From positions 62,001 to 126,000 of the forward strand of contig NZ_FOEE01000002.1 in NCBI RefSeq assembly GCF_900110555.1: a stretch of DNA of 64,000 nt, in the 5' to 3' direction. Shown in pieces: positions 7,954-19,035 of the stretch. Within the stretch, counting starts at the first letter, position 1, and each line of letters starts with the position of its first letter. The notes below the pieces were generated by a model. The model had not been told where the DNA came from. It made no database searches and was given only the letters and a program-made list of their open reading frames with translations. Source of the stretch: Trujillonella endophytica (GTDB lineage Bacteria; Actinomycetota; Actinomycetes; Mycobacteriales; Geodermatophilaceae). The position numbers and the translations under genes are program-made.

Positions 7954-8888
7954 CGAGCACGACGCAGGGCATCCGCATCGGGCTGGTGGCCGGGGACCTG
8001 GAGCGGGCGGCGGCCCTCGACGAGGCGGGGGCGATCGACTCGCTGTGGACCGGCGGCCACGTCGCCTCCCGCAACCCGTCCACCGAGGCGATGATGAGCC
8101 TGGCGCGGCTGTCGGCCGTCACCTCGCGGGTCCAGCTGGGCACGGCGGTGCTGCTGCTCCCCCTCTATCCGCCCGCGATCGTGGCCAAGCAGATCGCCGA
8201 CCTGGACCGCGCCACGGGTGGCCGCCTCGTCCTCGGGGTCGGCGTGGGCGGGGAGTACCCGCAGGAGTTCCGCGCCTGCCAGGTGCCCCTGGAGGAACGC
8301 GGACGGCGCACCGACGAGGCCATCGGGCTGCTGCGCCGGCTGTGGACCGCCGAGGAGATCACGCACGACGGCCCCTTCTACGCGATGCGCGACGTGAAGG
8401 TGCACCCCGCGCCGGCGCAACCCGGGGGGCCGCCGATCGTCGTCGCGGGCCGCAAGCTGCCCGCGATGCGCCGCGCGGCGCTGCTCGGCGACGGGTGGAT
8501 CCCCTACCTGTACTCGCCCCGCCGCTACGCCGAGTCGGTGCAGACCATCCGCGCGCTCGCCGCGGAGGCCGGGCGGGACCTGGCGGGCTTCGAGTGGTGC
8601 GCGTTCGTCTTCGTCCACGCCGATCCCGACGGCGGGCGCGCGCGCGAGGAGGCCGCGCGCACCATGGGCGGCAACTACGCGCAGGACTTCCGGCAGATGG
8701 TCGACGGCGTCGCGGCCGCCGGCACGCCGGCCGAGGTGACCCGCAAGCTGCAGGACTTCGTCGACGCCGGCGCCCGGCACATCGTGCTCATGCCGGCGCC
8801 GGGCGGAGGGGACGCCGACACCCTCGTCCGCCGGCTGCTCGACGACGTCGTCCCGGAGGTCCGGGCGTACGCCGCCACCCGGGTCTGA
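7950..8888 (+). CDS. LLM-class flavin/F420-dependent oxidoreductase
   Basis: 312-residue TIM-barrel oxidoreductase of the luciferase-like monooxygenase superfamily. Typical stretches are VQLGTAVLLLPLYPPAIVAKQIADLDRATGGRLVLGVGVGG (about 51-91), the LRRLWTAEEITHDGPFY segment, and PPIVVAGRKLPAMRRAALLGDGWIPY. These match the F420/FMN-binding loops of the family. The GTG start overlaps the fused CoA-transferase stop by 4 bp, so the two are one operon. Many close actinobacterial relatives use F420, but the cofactor cannot be fixed from sequence alone. Followed at once by a 16-bp terminator stem. Confidence 0.88.
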   Translation: MTSTTQGIRIGLVAGDLERAAALDEAGAIDSLWTGGHVASRNPSTEAMMSLARLSAVTSRVQLGTAVLLLPLYPPAIVAKQIADLDRATGGRLVLGVGVGGEYPQEFRACQVPLEERGRRTDEAIGLLRRLWTAEEITHDGPFYAMRDVKVHPAPAQPGGPPIVVAGRKLPAMRRAALLGDGWIPYLYSPRRYAESVQTIRALAAEAGRDLAGFEWCAFVFVHADPDGGRAREEAARTMGGNYAQDFRQMVDGVAAAGTPAEVTRKLQDFVDAGARHIVLMPAPGGGDADTLVRRLLDDVVPEVRAYAATRV

Positions 8889-8899
8889 CCGGCAAGAGG

Positions 8900-8936
8900 C
8901 CGGCGCGCGGGCGGGTCCTCCCCGCCCGCGCGCCGG
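8900..8936. terminator. Perfect 16-bp stem terminator
   Basis: Arms 8900-8915 and 8921-8936 are exactly complementary with a 5-nt loop, located between the convergent LLM gene (+) and APH-like gene (-). Probably a bidirectional terminator. Confidence 0.8.
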
Positions 8937-8943
8937 CGCCCGG

Positions 8944-10017
8944 TCAGCCCTGGACTGCGGTCAGCGCGTCGTGGTCCTCGACCGCGGCGCCGATGCGGGT
9001 GAGCAGCTCGGTCGTGATCGGCGGCGCCACCTTCTGGGTGATGGCCCACAGGTAGAAGCCGTGCACGATGCCGTGCTTGATCAGCCGCCACGCCTCGTCC
9101 TCGTCGGGCCGGTCGACGCCGCCGGCCGCGAGCCGGTCGAGGTAGTGCCGCAGCAGGTCGCGCTCGTGCTCCCGCCGCTGCTCGATCGGCAGCGTCGAGG
9201 CGATGTGGTACCCGACGTCGACGTACCAGGGGCCGCGCTGCACCAGCTGCCAGTCGACCAGGCACGACCGACCCTCGCCGTCCACGAAGACGTTGCCGAC
9301 GTGCGCGTCGCCGTGGATCACCGCCCACGGGGACGCCGTGGCCGCGTTGTTCGCGACGACCGTGTAGGCCTCGATCAGCCGCTCGCCGTTGCGCACCGAG
9401 TCGGGCGCGCCCGCGCCGATGGGCCCCTCGAAGTTGTGCCGGATCTCGGGCAGCCCGCGACCGCCCAGGATGCGCGGCAGCGACGGCGTCAGCCACTGCT
9501 GCCGCCCGAGGGTGGGGTCCATCCACGTGGAGGCGTGCAGCGTGGCGAACTGCTCGAGGCTCTGCGCCACCTGGTCGGGCCGGTAGGGGCTGAGCGAGTC
9601 CAGGAAGGTCGCGCCGCGGGCCACGACGTCCTCGGTGATGACGACGCTCTCGCGCGTCCCCGGATCGATCCCGGCGTAGACCGGCCGCAGCGTGCGCACG
9701 CCGGTGGTCTCGGCGAGGGAGTCGAAGAACAGACCCTCCGAGAACCCCGCCGCCCCTCCCCCGGCGCTGCTCATGTCGGCGAAGTAGCCCTTGATGCAGA
9801 GCTCGCGGGGCAGCTCGTCGGCCGGGGCACCCGTGCAGGTGATCGTGAACCGGGCGTTGGTCGACACCCGCGACACTATCGGGCCCGGCTCGACCGACTG
9901 CACGACGACGTCGGGGAAGCGGGTGCGCAGCGCCGCGGTGAGCCACTCCGGGGTGAGGGCCTCCGCGAGCGTCGCCGGGATCGCCGGCGCCTCGTCGGTC
10001 GCCGCCACCGCGGTCAC
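8944..10017 (-). CDS. Phosphotransferase (APH/ecdysteroid-kinase-like)
   Basis: 357-residue aminoglycoside-phosphotransferase-fold protein. The catalytic Brenner motif is HGDAHVGNVFVD and the metal-binding motif is LVDWQLVQRGPWYVDVGY. The N-terminal lobe carries RFTITCTGAP and CIKGYF. This subgroup is common next to acyl-CoA dehydrogenase, SDR and CoA-ligase genes in actinobacterial catabolic clusters, where the substrate is a small hydroxylated metabolite rather than an antibiotic (inference). The start is a GTG at 10017 overlapping the SDR stop by 4 bp, so it is the second gene of a two-gene operon read from 10859. Confidence 0.87.
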   Translation of the reverse strand: MTAVAATDEAPAIPATLAEALTPEWLTAALRTRFPDVVVQSVEPGPIVSRVSTNARFTITCTGAPADELPRELCIKGYFADMSSAGGGAAGFSEGLFFDSLAETTGVRTLRPVYAGIDPGTRESVVITEDVVARGATFLDSLSPYRPDQVAQSLEQFATLHASTWMDPTLGRQQWLTPSLPRILGGRGLPEIRHNFEGPIGAGAPDSVRNGERLIEAYTVVANNAATASPWAVIHGDAHVGNVFVDGEGRSCLVDWQLVQRGPWYVDVGYHIASTLPIEQRREHERDLLRHYLDRLAAGGVDRPDEDEAWRLIKHGIVHGFYLWAITQKVAPPITTELLTRIGAAVEDHDALTAVQG

Positions 10018-10859
10018 GGCGTCGTCACCCCGGCGTCGACGGGGAGGGTGACCCCCGTGACCGCGCGGGCCCCGTCGGAGACGAGCCACAGGATGGCGTT
10101 GCTGACGTCGTTCGGGTCGAGGATCTGGATGGGCAGGAGCCGCGGCTGCGTCTCGAGCATCGCCTCGCCGCCCCGGTAGAACTCCTCGAACTGGGGGTTG
10201 ATCACCATGGGCGTGGCCACGCCCATGGGGTGGACCGTGTTGACCCGGATGCTGTGCTTGCCGAGCGTCTTGGCGTAGCCGCGCATCAGCCCGATGACCC
10301 CGTGCTTGGCCGCCGTGTACGCGGCCATCCCGCCGGTGCCGTCGTGCATCCCGTTGAGCCCGGCGGTCGAGCTGGTGATGACGATCGAGCCGCCCACGCC
10401 GCCCTCGACCATCGGCGGCGCGGTGACCCGGATCGTGTTGTAGACCCCGGTGAGCATCACGCCGACGCCGTCGGCCCAGGTGGCCGCGTCGTCGTCGATG
10501 CTCTGCTCCCCGCGGGCGGTCAGCAGGATCCCGGCGTTGGCGAGCACCATGTCGATCCGGCCGAACTCGGCCATCGTCGCGTCCACCGCCCGCTGCATCG
10601 CGTGGATGTCCCGGACGTCGGCGACGATCGGCAGGCAGCGCCGGTCCTCCTTCTCGACCAGCGCCACCGTCTCCTCGAGGTCCTCGCGGCTGGCCATCGC
10701 GTAGGACACCGTGGGGATCTGGTCGGCGATGTCCAGCGCCACGATGTCGGCGCCCTCCCGCGCCAGGGCCAGTGCGTGCGACCGCCCCTGGCCTCGGGCC
10801 GCCCCGGTGATGAAGGCGACCTTGCCCTCCAGTTGACCCCGCCCCTGCGTCGAACTCAT
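10014..10859 (-). CDS. SDR oxidoreductase, mycofactocin-coupled type
   Basis: 281-residue short-chain dehydrogenase. The nucleotide-binding motif is TGAARGQGRSHA (about 17-28), followed by ADIVALDI, a NAG motif, and the catalytic Ser plus Y-x3-K in SSTAGLNG...YTAAKHG. The TGAARGQGRSHA signature and the inserted segment after the second beta strand match SDRs that hold NAD tightly and are thought to be reoxidised by mycofactocin. That link is family knowledge and no mycofactocin genes are in this window. It is the first gene of an operon with the APH-like kinase. A remnant of a similar SDR lies at 60562-60615. Confidence 0.88.
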   Translation of the reverse strand: MSSTQGRGQLEGKVAFITGAARGQGRSHALALAREGADIVALDIADQIPTVSYAMASREDLEETVALVEKEDRRCLPIVADVRDIHAMQRAVDATMAEFGRIDMVLANAGILLTARGEQSIDDDAATWADGVGVMLTGVYNTIRVTAPPMVEGGVGGSIVITSSTAGLNGMHDGTGGMAAYTAAKHGVIGLMRGYAKTLGKHSIRVNTVHPMGVATPMVINPQFEEFYRGGEAMLETQPRLLPIQILDPNDVSNAILWLVSDGARAVTGVTLPVDAGVTTP

Positions 10860-10878
10860 CGGCTGACCCCACTCCTCA

Positions 10879-10894
10879 TGTGGTGCAGAACACA
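10879..10894. promoter_or_regulatory. TGTGG-N5-AACACA, candidate operator copy 3
   Basis: TGTGGTGCAGAACACA lies about 20 bp upstream of the SDR start and matches the palindromes at 5438 and 5544 with one arm degenerate. A TAGAAC hexamer (10916-10921) follows upstream, as it does near copy 2, so both promoters carry the same pair of elements. Confidence 0.45.
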
Positions 10895-11005
10895 GAACAC
10901 AGACAGGCGCGACCATAGAACGTGATTCTCGCGAAGGGAAGCGCTTCCTCGGCCCGGCGGCCGCACGCGGCCCGTCCGCGCACCGCCCCCGGGCCCGCAG
11001 GCCGC

Positions 11006-11479
11006 TCAGCGCTCGGGCCGGTACGGGGGCGCCACGCCCCAGCCCCAGCGCGGCACCGGGGCGTGCGCGACGACGGGGGCGGCCTCGTCGGAGTTGTGCA
11101 TCGCCAGCCGGCTCCCCCACTCCGCGTAGCCCATCAGCGCGGCCCGGAACTCCGGATCGGCGGGCAGCGCGGCGTCGTCCGCGGCGCGGGAGAGCAGGGT
11201 GACGAAGCGCAGCCGCTGCTCGGCGGTGATCGCCAGACCGAGGTGGTGGCGCAGCATGTTCTCGTAGCCGCCCAGTGCCGCGGTGTAGTCGGCCGGGCCG
11301 CCCATCACCTCGCACCACCAGGTGACGACGTCGCGCCGGTGCTGGTGCGACACCCGCCCGCCGAACACCGGCGACAGCAGGTCGTCGTCCTCCACCAGGT
11401 CGTAGAAGCGGCCGAGCCAGCGTTCGAACGCCGGGCGGCCACCGGCCCAGTCGTGGACGGTCGGCGGATCTGCGGTCAT
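11006..11479 (-). CDS. Group II truncated haemoglobin
   Basis: 157-residue globin of the truncated (2-over-2) type. The segments [34 protein letters not shown] and the proximal His in LRHHLGLAI fit the fold. The Trp of [13 protein letters not shown] corresponds to the group II TrpG8. Such proteins bind O2 and detoxify NO or peroxide. The ATG at 11479 has only a weak GGAG-like site. It lies downstream of the furA region but on the opposite strand, so the divergent stretch 11480-11625 holds both promoters. A specific substrate is not deducible. Confidence 0.82.
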   Translation of the reverse strand: MTADPPTVHDWAGGRPAFERWLGRFYDLVEDDDLLSPVFGGRVSHQHRRDVVTWWCEVMGGPADYTAALGGYENMLRHHLGLAITAEQRLRFVTLLSRAADDAALPADPEFRAALMGYAEWGSRLAMHNSDEAAPVVAHAPVPRWGWGVAPPYRPER

Positions 11480-11577
11480 GCCGGGCTCCTCGGGCGGCGG
11501 ACGGGCACCCCTGTCTAGACCTCCGAGCGGGGCCGCCGACAGACCCGGAGGCCGTGGGACCGCCGATCCACGGCGAT

Positions 11578-11626
11578 CTCGCAGTTTTGATTGATCCCGA
11601 ACTGGCTTCGGGCCACACTGCGAGTG
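11578..11626 (+). promoter_or_regulatory. furA promoter with inverted repeat, probably leaderless
   Basis: TTGATC (11591-11596), a 17-bp spacer and CACACT (11614-11619) put the transcription start at or near the GTG at 11626. A perfect 8-bp inverted repeat CTCGCAGT (11578-11585) and ACTGCGAG (11617-11624) brackets the promoter. In mycobacteria furA is also leaderless and autoregulated from such an upstream site, so FurA binding here is a reasonable inference. Confidence 0.55.
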
Positions 11627-12072
11627 TGTCGCCGACCACACCCGATCTGGAGCGCATGCTCCGCGGGGTCGGCCTGCGGGTGACCCGCCCCCGGGTGGCG
11701 GTGCTCTCCGCGGTGTTCGACCACCCGCACGCCGACACCGACGCGATCCTCGGGGCGACCCGGGCCCGGCTGTCGGACGTCTCGCACCAGGCCGTCTACG
11801 ACGTCCTGCGCGCCCTCTCCGCCGCGGGGCTGTTGCGCCGGCTCCAGCCACCGGGCTCGGTCGCGCGCTACGAGGCCCGCGTCGGGGACAACCACCACCA
11901 CGTCGTCTGCCGGTCGTGCGGGGTGATCGTCGACGTCGACTGCGCCGTCGGCGACGCGCCCTGCCTGACCGCGGCCGACGACGCGGGTTTCGAGATCGAC
12001 GAGGCGGAGGTCATCTACTGGGGCCGCTGCCCGACCTGCGCCACCGACCAGCACCCTGTTCCATCGATCTGA
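11626..12072 (+). CDS. furA: FurA-type ferric uptake/peroxide regulator
   Basis: 148-residue Fur-family repressor. The winged-helix part includes [14 protein letters not shown] and [21 protein letters not shown]. Metal sites are visible as [10 protein letters not shown] (about 89-98) and CPTC near the C-terminus, which form the structural zinc site. It sits 22 bp upstream of katG, the arrangement known in mycobacteria and streptomycetes, where FurA senses peroxide and represses furA-katG. The GTG at 11626 was chosen because the open frame upstream contains the promoter and because the N-terminus then matches known FurA proteins. Confidence 0.93.
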   Translation: MSPTTPDLERMLRGVGLRVTRPRVAVLSAVFDHPHADTDAILGATRARLSDVSHQAVYDVLRALSAAGLLRRLQPPGSVARYEARVGDNHHHVVCRSCGVIVDVDCAVGDAPCLTAADDAGFEIDEAEVIYWGRCPTCATDQHPVPSI

Positions 12073-12094
12073 CCACCACCGAGAGAGGCAGACA

Positions 12095-14317
12095 GTGAGC
12101 ACAGAGTCCGACAAGCTGCAGACGGCGAGCACCAGCGAGAGCGAGAACCCGGCGATCCCCGCGCCGGAGCAGGTGCCCAACCAGCGACCGCGGAGCAACC
12201 GGGACTGGTGGCCGAACCAGGTGGACCTGGGCGTGCTGAACAAGCCCGCGCGGGACTCCGACCCGCTCGGCGCGGACTTCGACTACAAGGCCGCGGTCGC
12301 CGCGCTGGACGTCGACGCCGTCAAGCGCGACCTCGTCGAGGTCATGCGCACCTCGCAGGACTGGTGGCCGGCGGACTGGGGCCACTACGGCCCGCTGTTC
12401 ATCCGCATGTCGTGGCACGCGGCCGGCACCTACCGCATCGCCGACGGCCGCGGCGGCGGCGGCGAGGGCGGCCAGCGGTTCGCCCCGCTGAACAGCTGGC
12501 CGGACAACGCGAACCTGGACAAGGCCCGCCGGCTGCTGCTGCCGGTCAAGCAGAAGTACGGCCGCGCCCTGTCCTGGGCCGACCTCCTGCTGCTCGCCGG
12601 CAACGTCGCGCACGACGACATGGGCCTGAAGACCTTCGGGTTCGCCTTCGGCCGCGAGGACGTCTGGCAGCCCCACGAGGTCTTCTGGGGCCCGGAGGAC
12701 ACCTGGCTCGGCGACGAGCGCTACGGCGGGGACGACCCGCTGGACCTCGAGGCGGGCCCCCTCGCGGCGGTCACCATGGGCCTGATCTACGTCAACCCCG
12801 AGGGCCCGAAGGGCAGCGGCGACCCGATCGCGTCGGCGCACGACATCCGCGTCACCTTCAGCCGGATGGGGATGACCGACGAGGAGACCGTCGCGCTCGT
12901 CGCCGGCGGCCACACCTTCGGCAAGACCCACGGCGCGGGCAACCCCGAGCTCGTCGGGCCGGAGCCCGAGGCCTGCCCGGTGCACGGCAACGGCATCGGC
13001 TGGGTCAGCCAGTACGGCACCGGCAAGGGCGCCGACACGATCACCAGCGGCCTCGAGGGCGCCTGGACCCCGACGCCGACGCAGTGGGACAACTCCTACT
13101 TCGACACGCTGCTCGGCTACGACTGGGAGCTGACCACGAGCCCCGCGGGCGCCAAGCAGTGGCAGCCGACGAACCCCGAGGCGCAGGAGCTCGTCCCCGA
13201 CGCGCACATCGCGGGCAAGAAGAACCCGCCGATCATGTCGACCGCCGACATGGCGCTGGTCAAGGACCCGGAGCTGCGGGCGATCTCGGAGCGCTTCCAC
13301 CGCGACCCGGCGTACTTCGCCGACCAGTACGCCCGCGCCTGGTTCAAGCTGCTGCACCGCGACATGGGGCCCAAGACCCGCTACGTCGGCCCGGACGTGC
13401 CGGCCGAGGACCTCGCCTGGCAGGACCCGCTCCCGGCCGTGGACCACGAGCTCGTGGGCGAGGCGGAGATCGCCGACCTCAAGCAGCGGCTGCTCTCCTC
13501 CGGCGTGACGGTCTCCCAGCTGGTGCACACCGCCTGGTCCGCCGCCGCCTCCTACCGCGGCACGGACAAGCGCGGCGGCGCCAACGGCGCCCGGGTCCGC
13601 CTGGAGCCGCAGATCAACTGGGCGGCCAACCAGGGCGTGCAGGACGTGCTGCCGGTGCTGGAGCGGGTCAAGGGCGAGTTCGAGCAGCAGACCGGGAAGA
13701 AGGTCTCGCTGGCCGACCTGATCGTGCTCGGCGGCAGCGCGGCGGTGGAGAAGGCCGCGGCCGACGCCGGCGTGCAGGTCACCGTGCCCTTCCACCCCGG
13801 TCGCACGGACGCCTCGCAGGAGCAGACCGACGTCGACAACTTCCGCTGGCTGGAGACGCGGGCCGACGGCTTCCGCAACTGGATCGCGCCGGGCGGCAAG
13901 CTGGAGCCGGAGCGGCTGCTGGTCGACAAGGCCTACATGCTGGAGCTGACGCCCAAGGAGCTGACGCTGCTGGTCGGCGGCCTGCGGGTGCTGGGCGCCA
14001 ACACCGGCGGGGTGCAGCACGGCGTCTTCACCGACCGGGTGGGCGTGCTCTCGCAGGACTTCTTCCGCAACCTGCTCGACCTGGGCACCTCGTGGCGCAC
14101 CTCGGTCGCCACCGAGGGCGTCTACGAGGGGCTGGACGCCGGCGGCACCGTCGTGCGCACGGCCACCGCGGCGGACCTGGTGTTCAACTCGAACTCCATC
14201 CTGCGCGGCATCGTCGAGGTGTACGCGGCCGACGACGCGCAGGAGCTGTTCGTGCGGGACTTCGTCGACGCCTGGGTCAAGGTCATGGAGCTCGACCGGT
14301 TCGACCTGCACTACTGA
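12095..14317 (+). CDS. katG: Catalase-peroxidase KatG
   Basis: 740-residue bifunctional haem catalase-peroxidase. The distal site is RMSWHAAG with W107 and H108. The Met-Tyr-Trp adduct residues are W107, Y232 (GLIYVNPEG) and M258 (FSRMGM). The proximal haem ligand is H273 in [10 protein letters not shown]. The second, non-haem domain of the family follows from about residue 430. All catalytic residues are present, so the enzyme should be active. It starts with GTG behind a GAGAGAGG site and is cotranscribed with furA. It removes peroxide and would activate isoniazid-like compounds, as in relatives. Confidence 0.98.
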   Translation: MSTESDKLQTASTSESENPAIPAPEQVPNQRPRSNRDWWPNQVDLGVLNKPARDSDPLGADFDYKAAVAALDVDAVKRDLVEVMRTSQDWWPADWGHYGPLFIRMSWHAAGTYRIADGRGGGGEGGQRFAPLNSWPDNANLDKARRLLLPVKQKYGRALSWADLLLLAGNVAHDDMGLKTFGFAFGREDVWQPHEVFWGPEDTWLGDERYGGDDPLDLEAGPLAAVTMGLIYVNPEGPKGSGDPIASAHDIRVTFSRMGMTDEETVALVAGGHTFGKTHGAGNPELVGPEPEACPVHGNGIGWVSQYGTGKGADTITSGLEGAWTPTPTQWDNSYFDTLLGYDWELTTSPAGAKQWQPTNPEAQELVPDAHIAGKKNPPIMSTADMALVKDPELRAISERFHRDPAYFADQYARAWFKLLHRDMGPKTRYVGPDVPAEDLAWQDPLPAVDHELVGEAEIADLKQRLLSSGVTVSQLVHTAWSAAASYRGTDKRGGANGARVRLEPQINWAANQGVQDVLPVLERVKGEFEQQTGKKVSLADLIVLGGSAAVEKAAADAGVQVTVPFHPGRTDASQEQTDVDNFRWLETRADGFRNWIAPGGKLEPERLLVDKAYMLELTPKELTLLVGGLRVLGANTGGVQHGVFTDRVGVLSQDFFRNLLDLGTSWRTSVATEGVYEGLDAGGTVVRTATAADLVFNSNSILRGIVEVYAADDAQELFVRDFVDAWVKVMELDRFDLHY

Positions 14318-14329
14318 GCGTCTCCACCA

Positions 14330-14392
14330 GTTGATCATCGGCGGGTGGTCGTCCACTCCAGCGTGGCGGTCGACCACCCGCCGATGATCAAC
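14330..14392. repeat. Perfect 22-bp inverted repeat after katG
   Basis: Arms 14330-14351 and 14371-14392 are exactly complementary, with a 19-nt centre that can itself pair (CCAC...GTGG). It lies between convergent katG and the GGDEF gene and may be a terminator. The long A/T-containing arms (TTGATCATCGG core) differ from the other GC-only terminators here, so a mobile palindromic repeat is also possible. Confidence 0.7.
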
Positions 14393-14405
14393 GGCACGAA
14401 GCGCA

Positions 14406-15482
14406 CTAGGGCGCGGGGACGCCGTCCGGCAACCGGAAGTCCGCGACCCGGCGGAGCTCGCCGGCCCGCTCGTCGTCGACGACCCACACCTGGTCCCGCC
14501 CCCCGGCCTTGGCGGCGTACATGGCCCGGTCGGCGGCCTGGACCGCGGAGTCCACGCTGAGATCGGGGTCGACCACCGCGATCCCGGCGCTGAAGGTGAG
14601 GCCCGGGTAGGCGGTCTCCAGCGAGCGGCGCAACCGCCGGGTGAGCGCCACCCCGCACCGCGGCTCGGAGGAGCACCGGAGGAGGACCAGCAGTTCCTCG
14701 CCGCCCGAGCGGGCCGCGCGGTCCCGGGTCCGGAGCTCGCCGGAGAGCAGGCGCCCGAAGGTCTCCAGGGCGCGGTCGCCCTCGGCGTGCCCGCGGGAGT
14801 CGTTGAGGCGCTTGAAGTCGTCCAGGTCGAAGACGATCAGGATGTCGCCGCCCTCGGCCGCGCCGAGGAACCGCTCCATGCCGCGCCGGTTGGCCAGCCC
14901 GGTCAGCGCGTCGGTCTCGTTCTGCACCCGCAGTTCCCGGAACAGGGCCTCGTGCCGGCGCCGCAGCAGGCCGAGCAGCTCCCCCAGGATCAGCCAGGCG
15001 CCGGCGAGGAAGACCGCCCGCACGAGCGCCGTGCCGCCCACCGCCGGCAGGGTCCCGAAGTAGGCGACGAGGGCCGGCGGGAGCAGGACGTAGCTCCCGC
15101 CGCGCGGCAGGAAGAGCCCGGCGTAGGCGAAGCAGAGGGCGAAGAAGCCCCCGAAGACGCCGGACACTCCGGGAACGGCCGTGGCCACGAGCGCCACCGA
15201 GGCCGTCGAGAAGACCGGGAACGCCAGCAGCGCCCAGGCACTCCAGCGCCGCCAGGGCAGCAGGAAGCTGAGCACGACGGCGACCGCGTGCGCCACCGCC
15301 GCGGCGGTCAGCAGGTCGGCGTCCACCCGGTCGACGCGGAGGACGGCGGCGGCCGACGCCGGCGTTCCCACGGACCCGAGCCAGATGAGCCGGCCCCACC
15401 CGACGGCGTCTCCGCCGCGCCACCACCAGCCGAAGCGAGAAGCCCACCGATCGGGACCGCGGGCCGGGAACCGGGACGACAT
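14406..15482 (-). CDS. Membrane-bound diguanylate cyclase (GGDEF domain)
   Basis: 358-residue protein with a hydrophobic N-terminal half (about six membrane segments, residues ~30-190) and a C-terminal GGDEF domain. The domain is recognisable from ETDALTGLANRRGMERFL, FDLDDFKRLNDSRGHAEGD and the A-site SGGEEL. The signature is GGEEL rather than GGDEF. The Glu at position three is allowed, while Leu for Phe is less usual. Activity is likely but unproven. No EAL domain is present. The ATG at 15482 was chosen, since the longer open frame runs through the LysR-type operator. Divergent from the cat operon. Confidence 0.85.
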   Translation of the reverse strand: MSSRFPARGPDRWASRFGWWWRGGDAVGWGRLIWLGSVGTPASAAAVLRVDRVDADLLTAAAVAHAVAVVLSFLLPWRRWSAWALLAFPVFSTASVALVATAVPGVSGVFGGFFALCFAYAGLFLPRGGSYVLLPPALVAYFGTLPAVGGTALVRAVFLAGAWLILGELLGLLRRRHEALFRELRVQNETDALTGLANRRGMERFLGAAEGGDILIVFDLDDFKRLNDSRGHAEGDRALETFGRLLSGELRTRDRAARSGGEELLVLLRCSSEPRCGVALTRRLRRSLETAYPGLTFSAGIAVVDPDLSVDSAVQAADRAMYAAKAGGRDQVWVVDDERAGELRRVADFRLPDGVPAP

Positions 15483-15546
15483 ACCAGGGAGATCGACGGG
15501 CGCTGTCGCCCGGTTGAGCGATCCCACCCCTTGGGGTGCCTCTGCG

Positions 15547-15575
15547 TCGATCCAGACCTCGTACGTCTGGATCGA
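15547..15575. promoter_or_regulatory. 29-bp palindrome, probable CatR operator
   Basis: Perfect 11-bp arms (15547-15557 and 15565-15575) around a 7-bp centre, 83 bp upstream of the LysR gene start and 64 bp from the divergent GGDEF start. The inner T-N11-A pattern fits LysR-type recognition sites. It is the best candidate autoregulatory or activation site for the cat operon. Confidence 0.6.
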
Positions 15576-15658
15576 GCGGAACTCCGTCTTTCCCTCCGCA
15601 AGGTCTGCGGTCCTACGGTGGCCGCGTTCCATCGGACCGGCGACGGGAGGGAGCAGCC

Positions 15659-16584
15659 GTGGAGCTCCGCCACCTGCAGTACTTCGTCGCCGTCGCCGAG
15701 ACCCGGCACTTCGGGCAGGCCGCCGAACGGCTGCACATGGCCCAGTCGCCGCTCTCCCACGCGATCCGCCAGCTGGAGGCGAGCGTCGGCGCCGTGCTGT
15801 TCGAGCGCACGACCCGGCGGGTCGACCTCACCGCCGCCGGCGAGGCCTTCCTGCACGACGCGCGCCGCATCCTCGACGCCGTCGACGCCGCCCGCATGCG
15901 CGTCGACCTCGTGGGCAGCGGGCACGAGGGGCTGCTGCGGGTGGGCGCGACCGGCCTGGCCACCCTGCGGCACCTCCCCCGGCTCGCGCGGGTCGCCACC
16001 CGGGAGCTGCCCGGAGTCGTCCTCCAGTTCCACCCGGACCTGCTGACCCCCGACCAGGAGCTCGCGCTCGCCGAGGACCGGATCGACGTCGCCGTCCTGC
16101 GTCCTCCGCTGCGCCGGCAGGGCCTGGGCTCGCGGCTGATCAGCCGGGAGCGGCTGGTGCTGGCCGCCGACGCCGAGCACCCCCTGGCCGGCGCGGGCAG
16201 CGTGCCGCTCGCGGCGCTGCGCGACCAGGACTTCGTCCTGTACAGCCGGCCGGACTCGGTCGTGAACGCGGCCGTGACGCACGCCTGCCTTTCCGCGGGG
16301 TTCCTGCCGCGGCGGGCGCACGAGGCGGCGGAGGTGTCGATCGTGCTCACGCTGGTCGCCGCCGGCCTCGGCGTCGCCGTCCTGCCCGAGTCGGTGCAGG
16401 CGCTGTCCGTGGAGGGCGTCCGCTTCCTCCCGATCGAGGACGACGTCTCGGTCGACCTGGCGCTGGCCTGGCGGGCCGGGGACCCCTCCCCCGTGCTGCC
16501 CCGGCTGGTCGAGGCCCTCGAGGCCGACGGCTTCCTCGTCCCACCCACCCCGATGACGACGTCCACGCCCCCTGGAGAGCCCCG

Positions 16585-16588
<4 letters not shown>
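15659..16588 (+). CDS. catR: LysR-type regulator of catechol degradation
   Basis: 309-residue LysR regulator. The HTH is ELRHLQYFVAVAETRHFGQAAERLHMAQSPLSHAIRQLEASVGAVLFERTTRRVDLT (residues 2-58, written here in overlapping family order), with a normal effector-binding domain after about residue 90. It is encoded first in an operon with catB, catA and catC, and its stop overlaps catB by 4 bp. That differs from the usual divergent catR, so the regulator is probably made together with the enzymes. Muconate is the expected coinducer by analogy with CatR/BenM. The GTG start has a GGGAGG site 7 nt upstream. Confidence 0.87.
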
Positions 16589-18882
<2,294 letters not shown>

Positions 18883-18935
18883 GCGGCCGGACCGCCGGCC
18901 GGCGAGCGATCGGCCCCCCGGACGGGCCGCGGCCG

Positions 18936-18982
18936 CTCGTCCGGGCCGGGTGATGCGCGCGGTGCGCCCGGCACGGCACGGT
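18936..18982 (+). promoter_or_regulatory. Shared-class promoter: palindrome 18936-18954, -10 CACGGT 18977-18982
   Basis: CTCGTCC gggcc GGGTGAT, then 22 nt, then CACGGT. First (leftmost) member of the YTCAYCC-N5-GGRTGAN promoter class; drives the gene at 19036. Confidence 0.7.
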
Positions 18983-19035
18983 CGCCCCCACCATCGGCGG
19001 GGCACCGCCGTCCGGGCGTCCGGGAGGCGGCGGCC

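Noticed and set aside
7950-8888. Alternative longer start for the LLM gene within the CoA-transferase.
   Set aside because: The GTG at 7950 gives the typical 4-bp overlap and the expected family N-terminus.
5492-10929. TAGAAC elements as true KstR operators (TNNAACNNGTTNNA).
   Set aside because: At 5526 the spacing between half-sites is 3, not 2, and at 10916 the second half-site is disrupted. Only a half-site resemblance remains.
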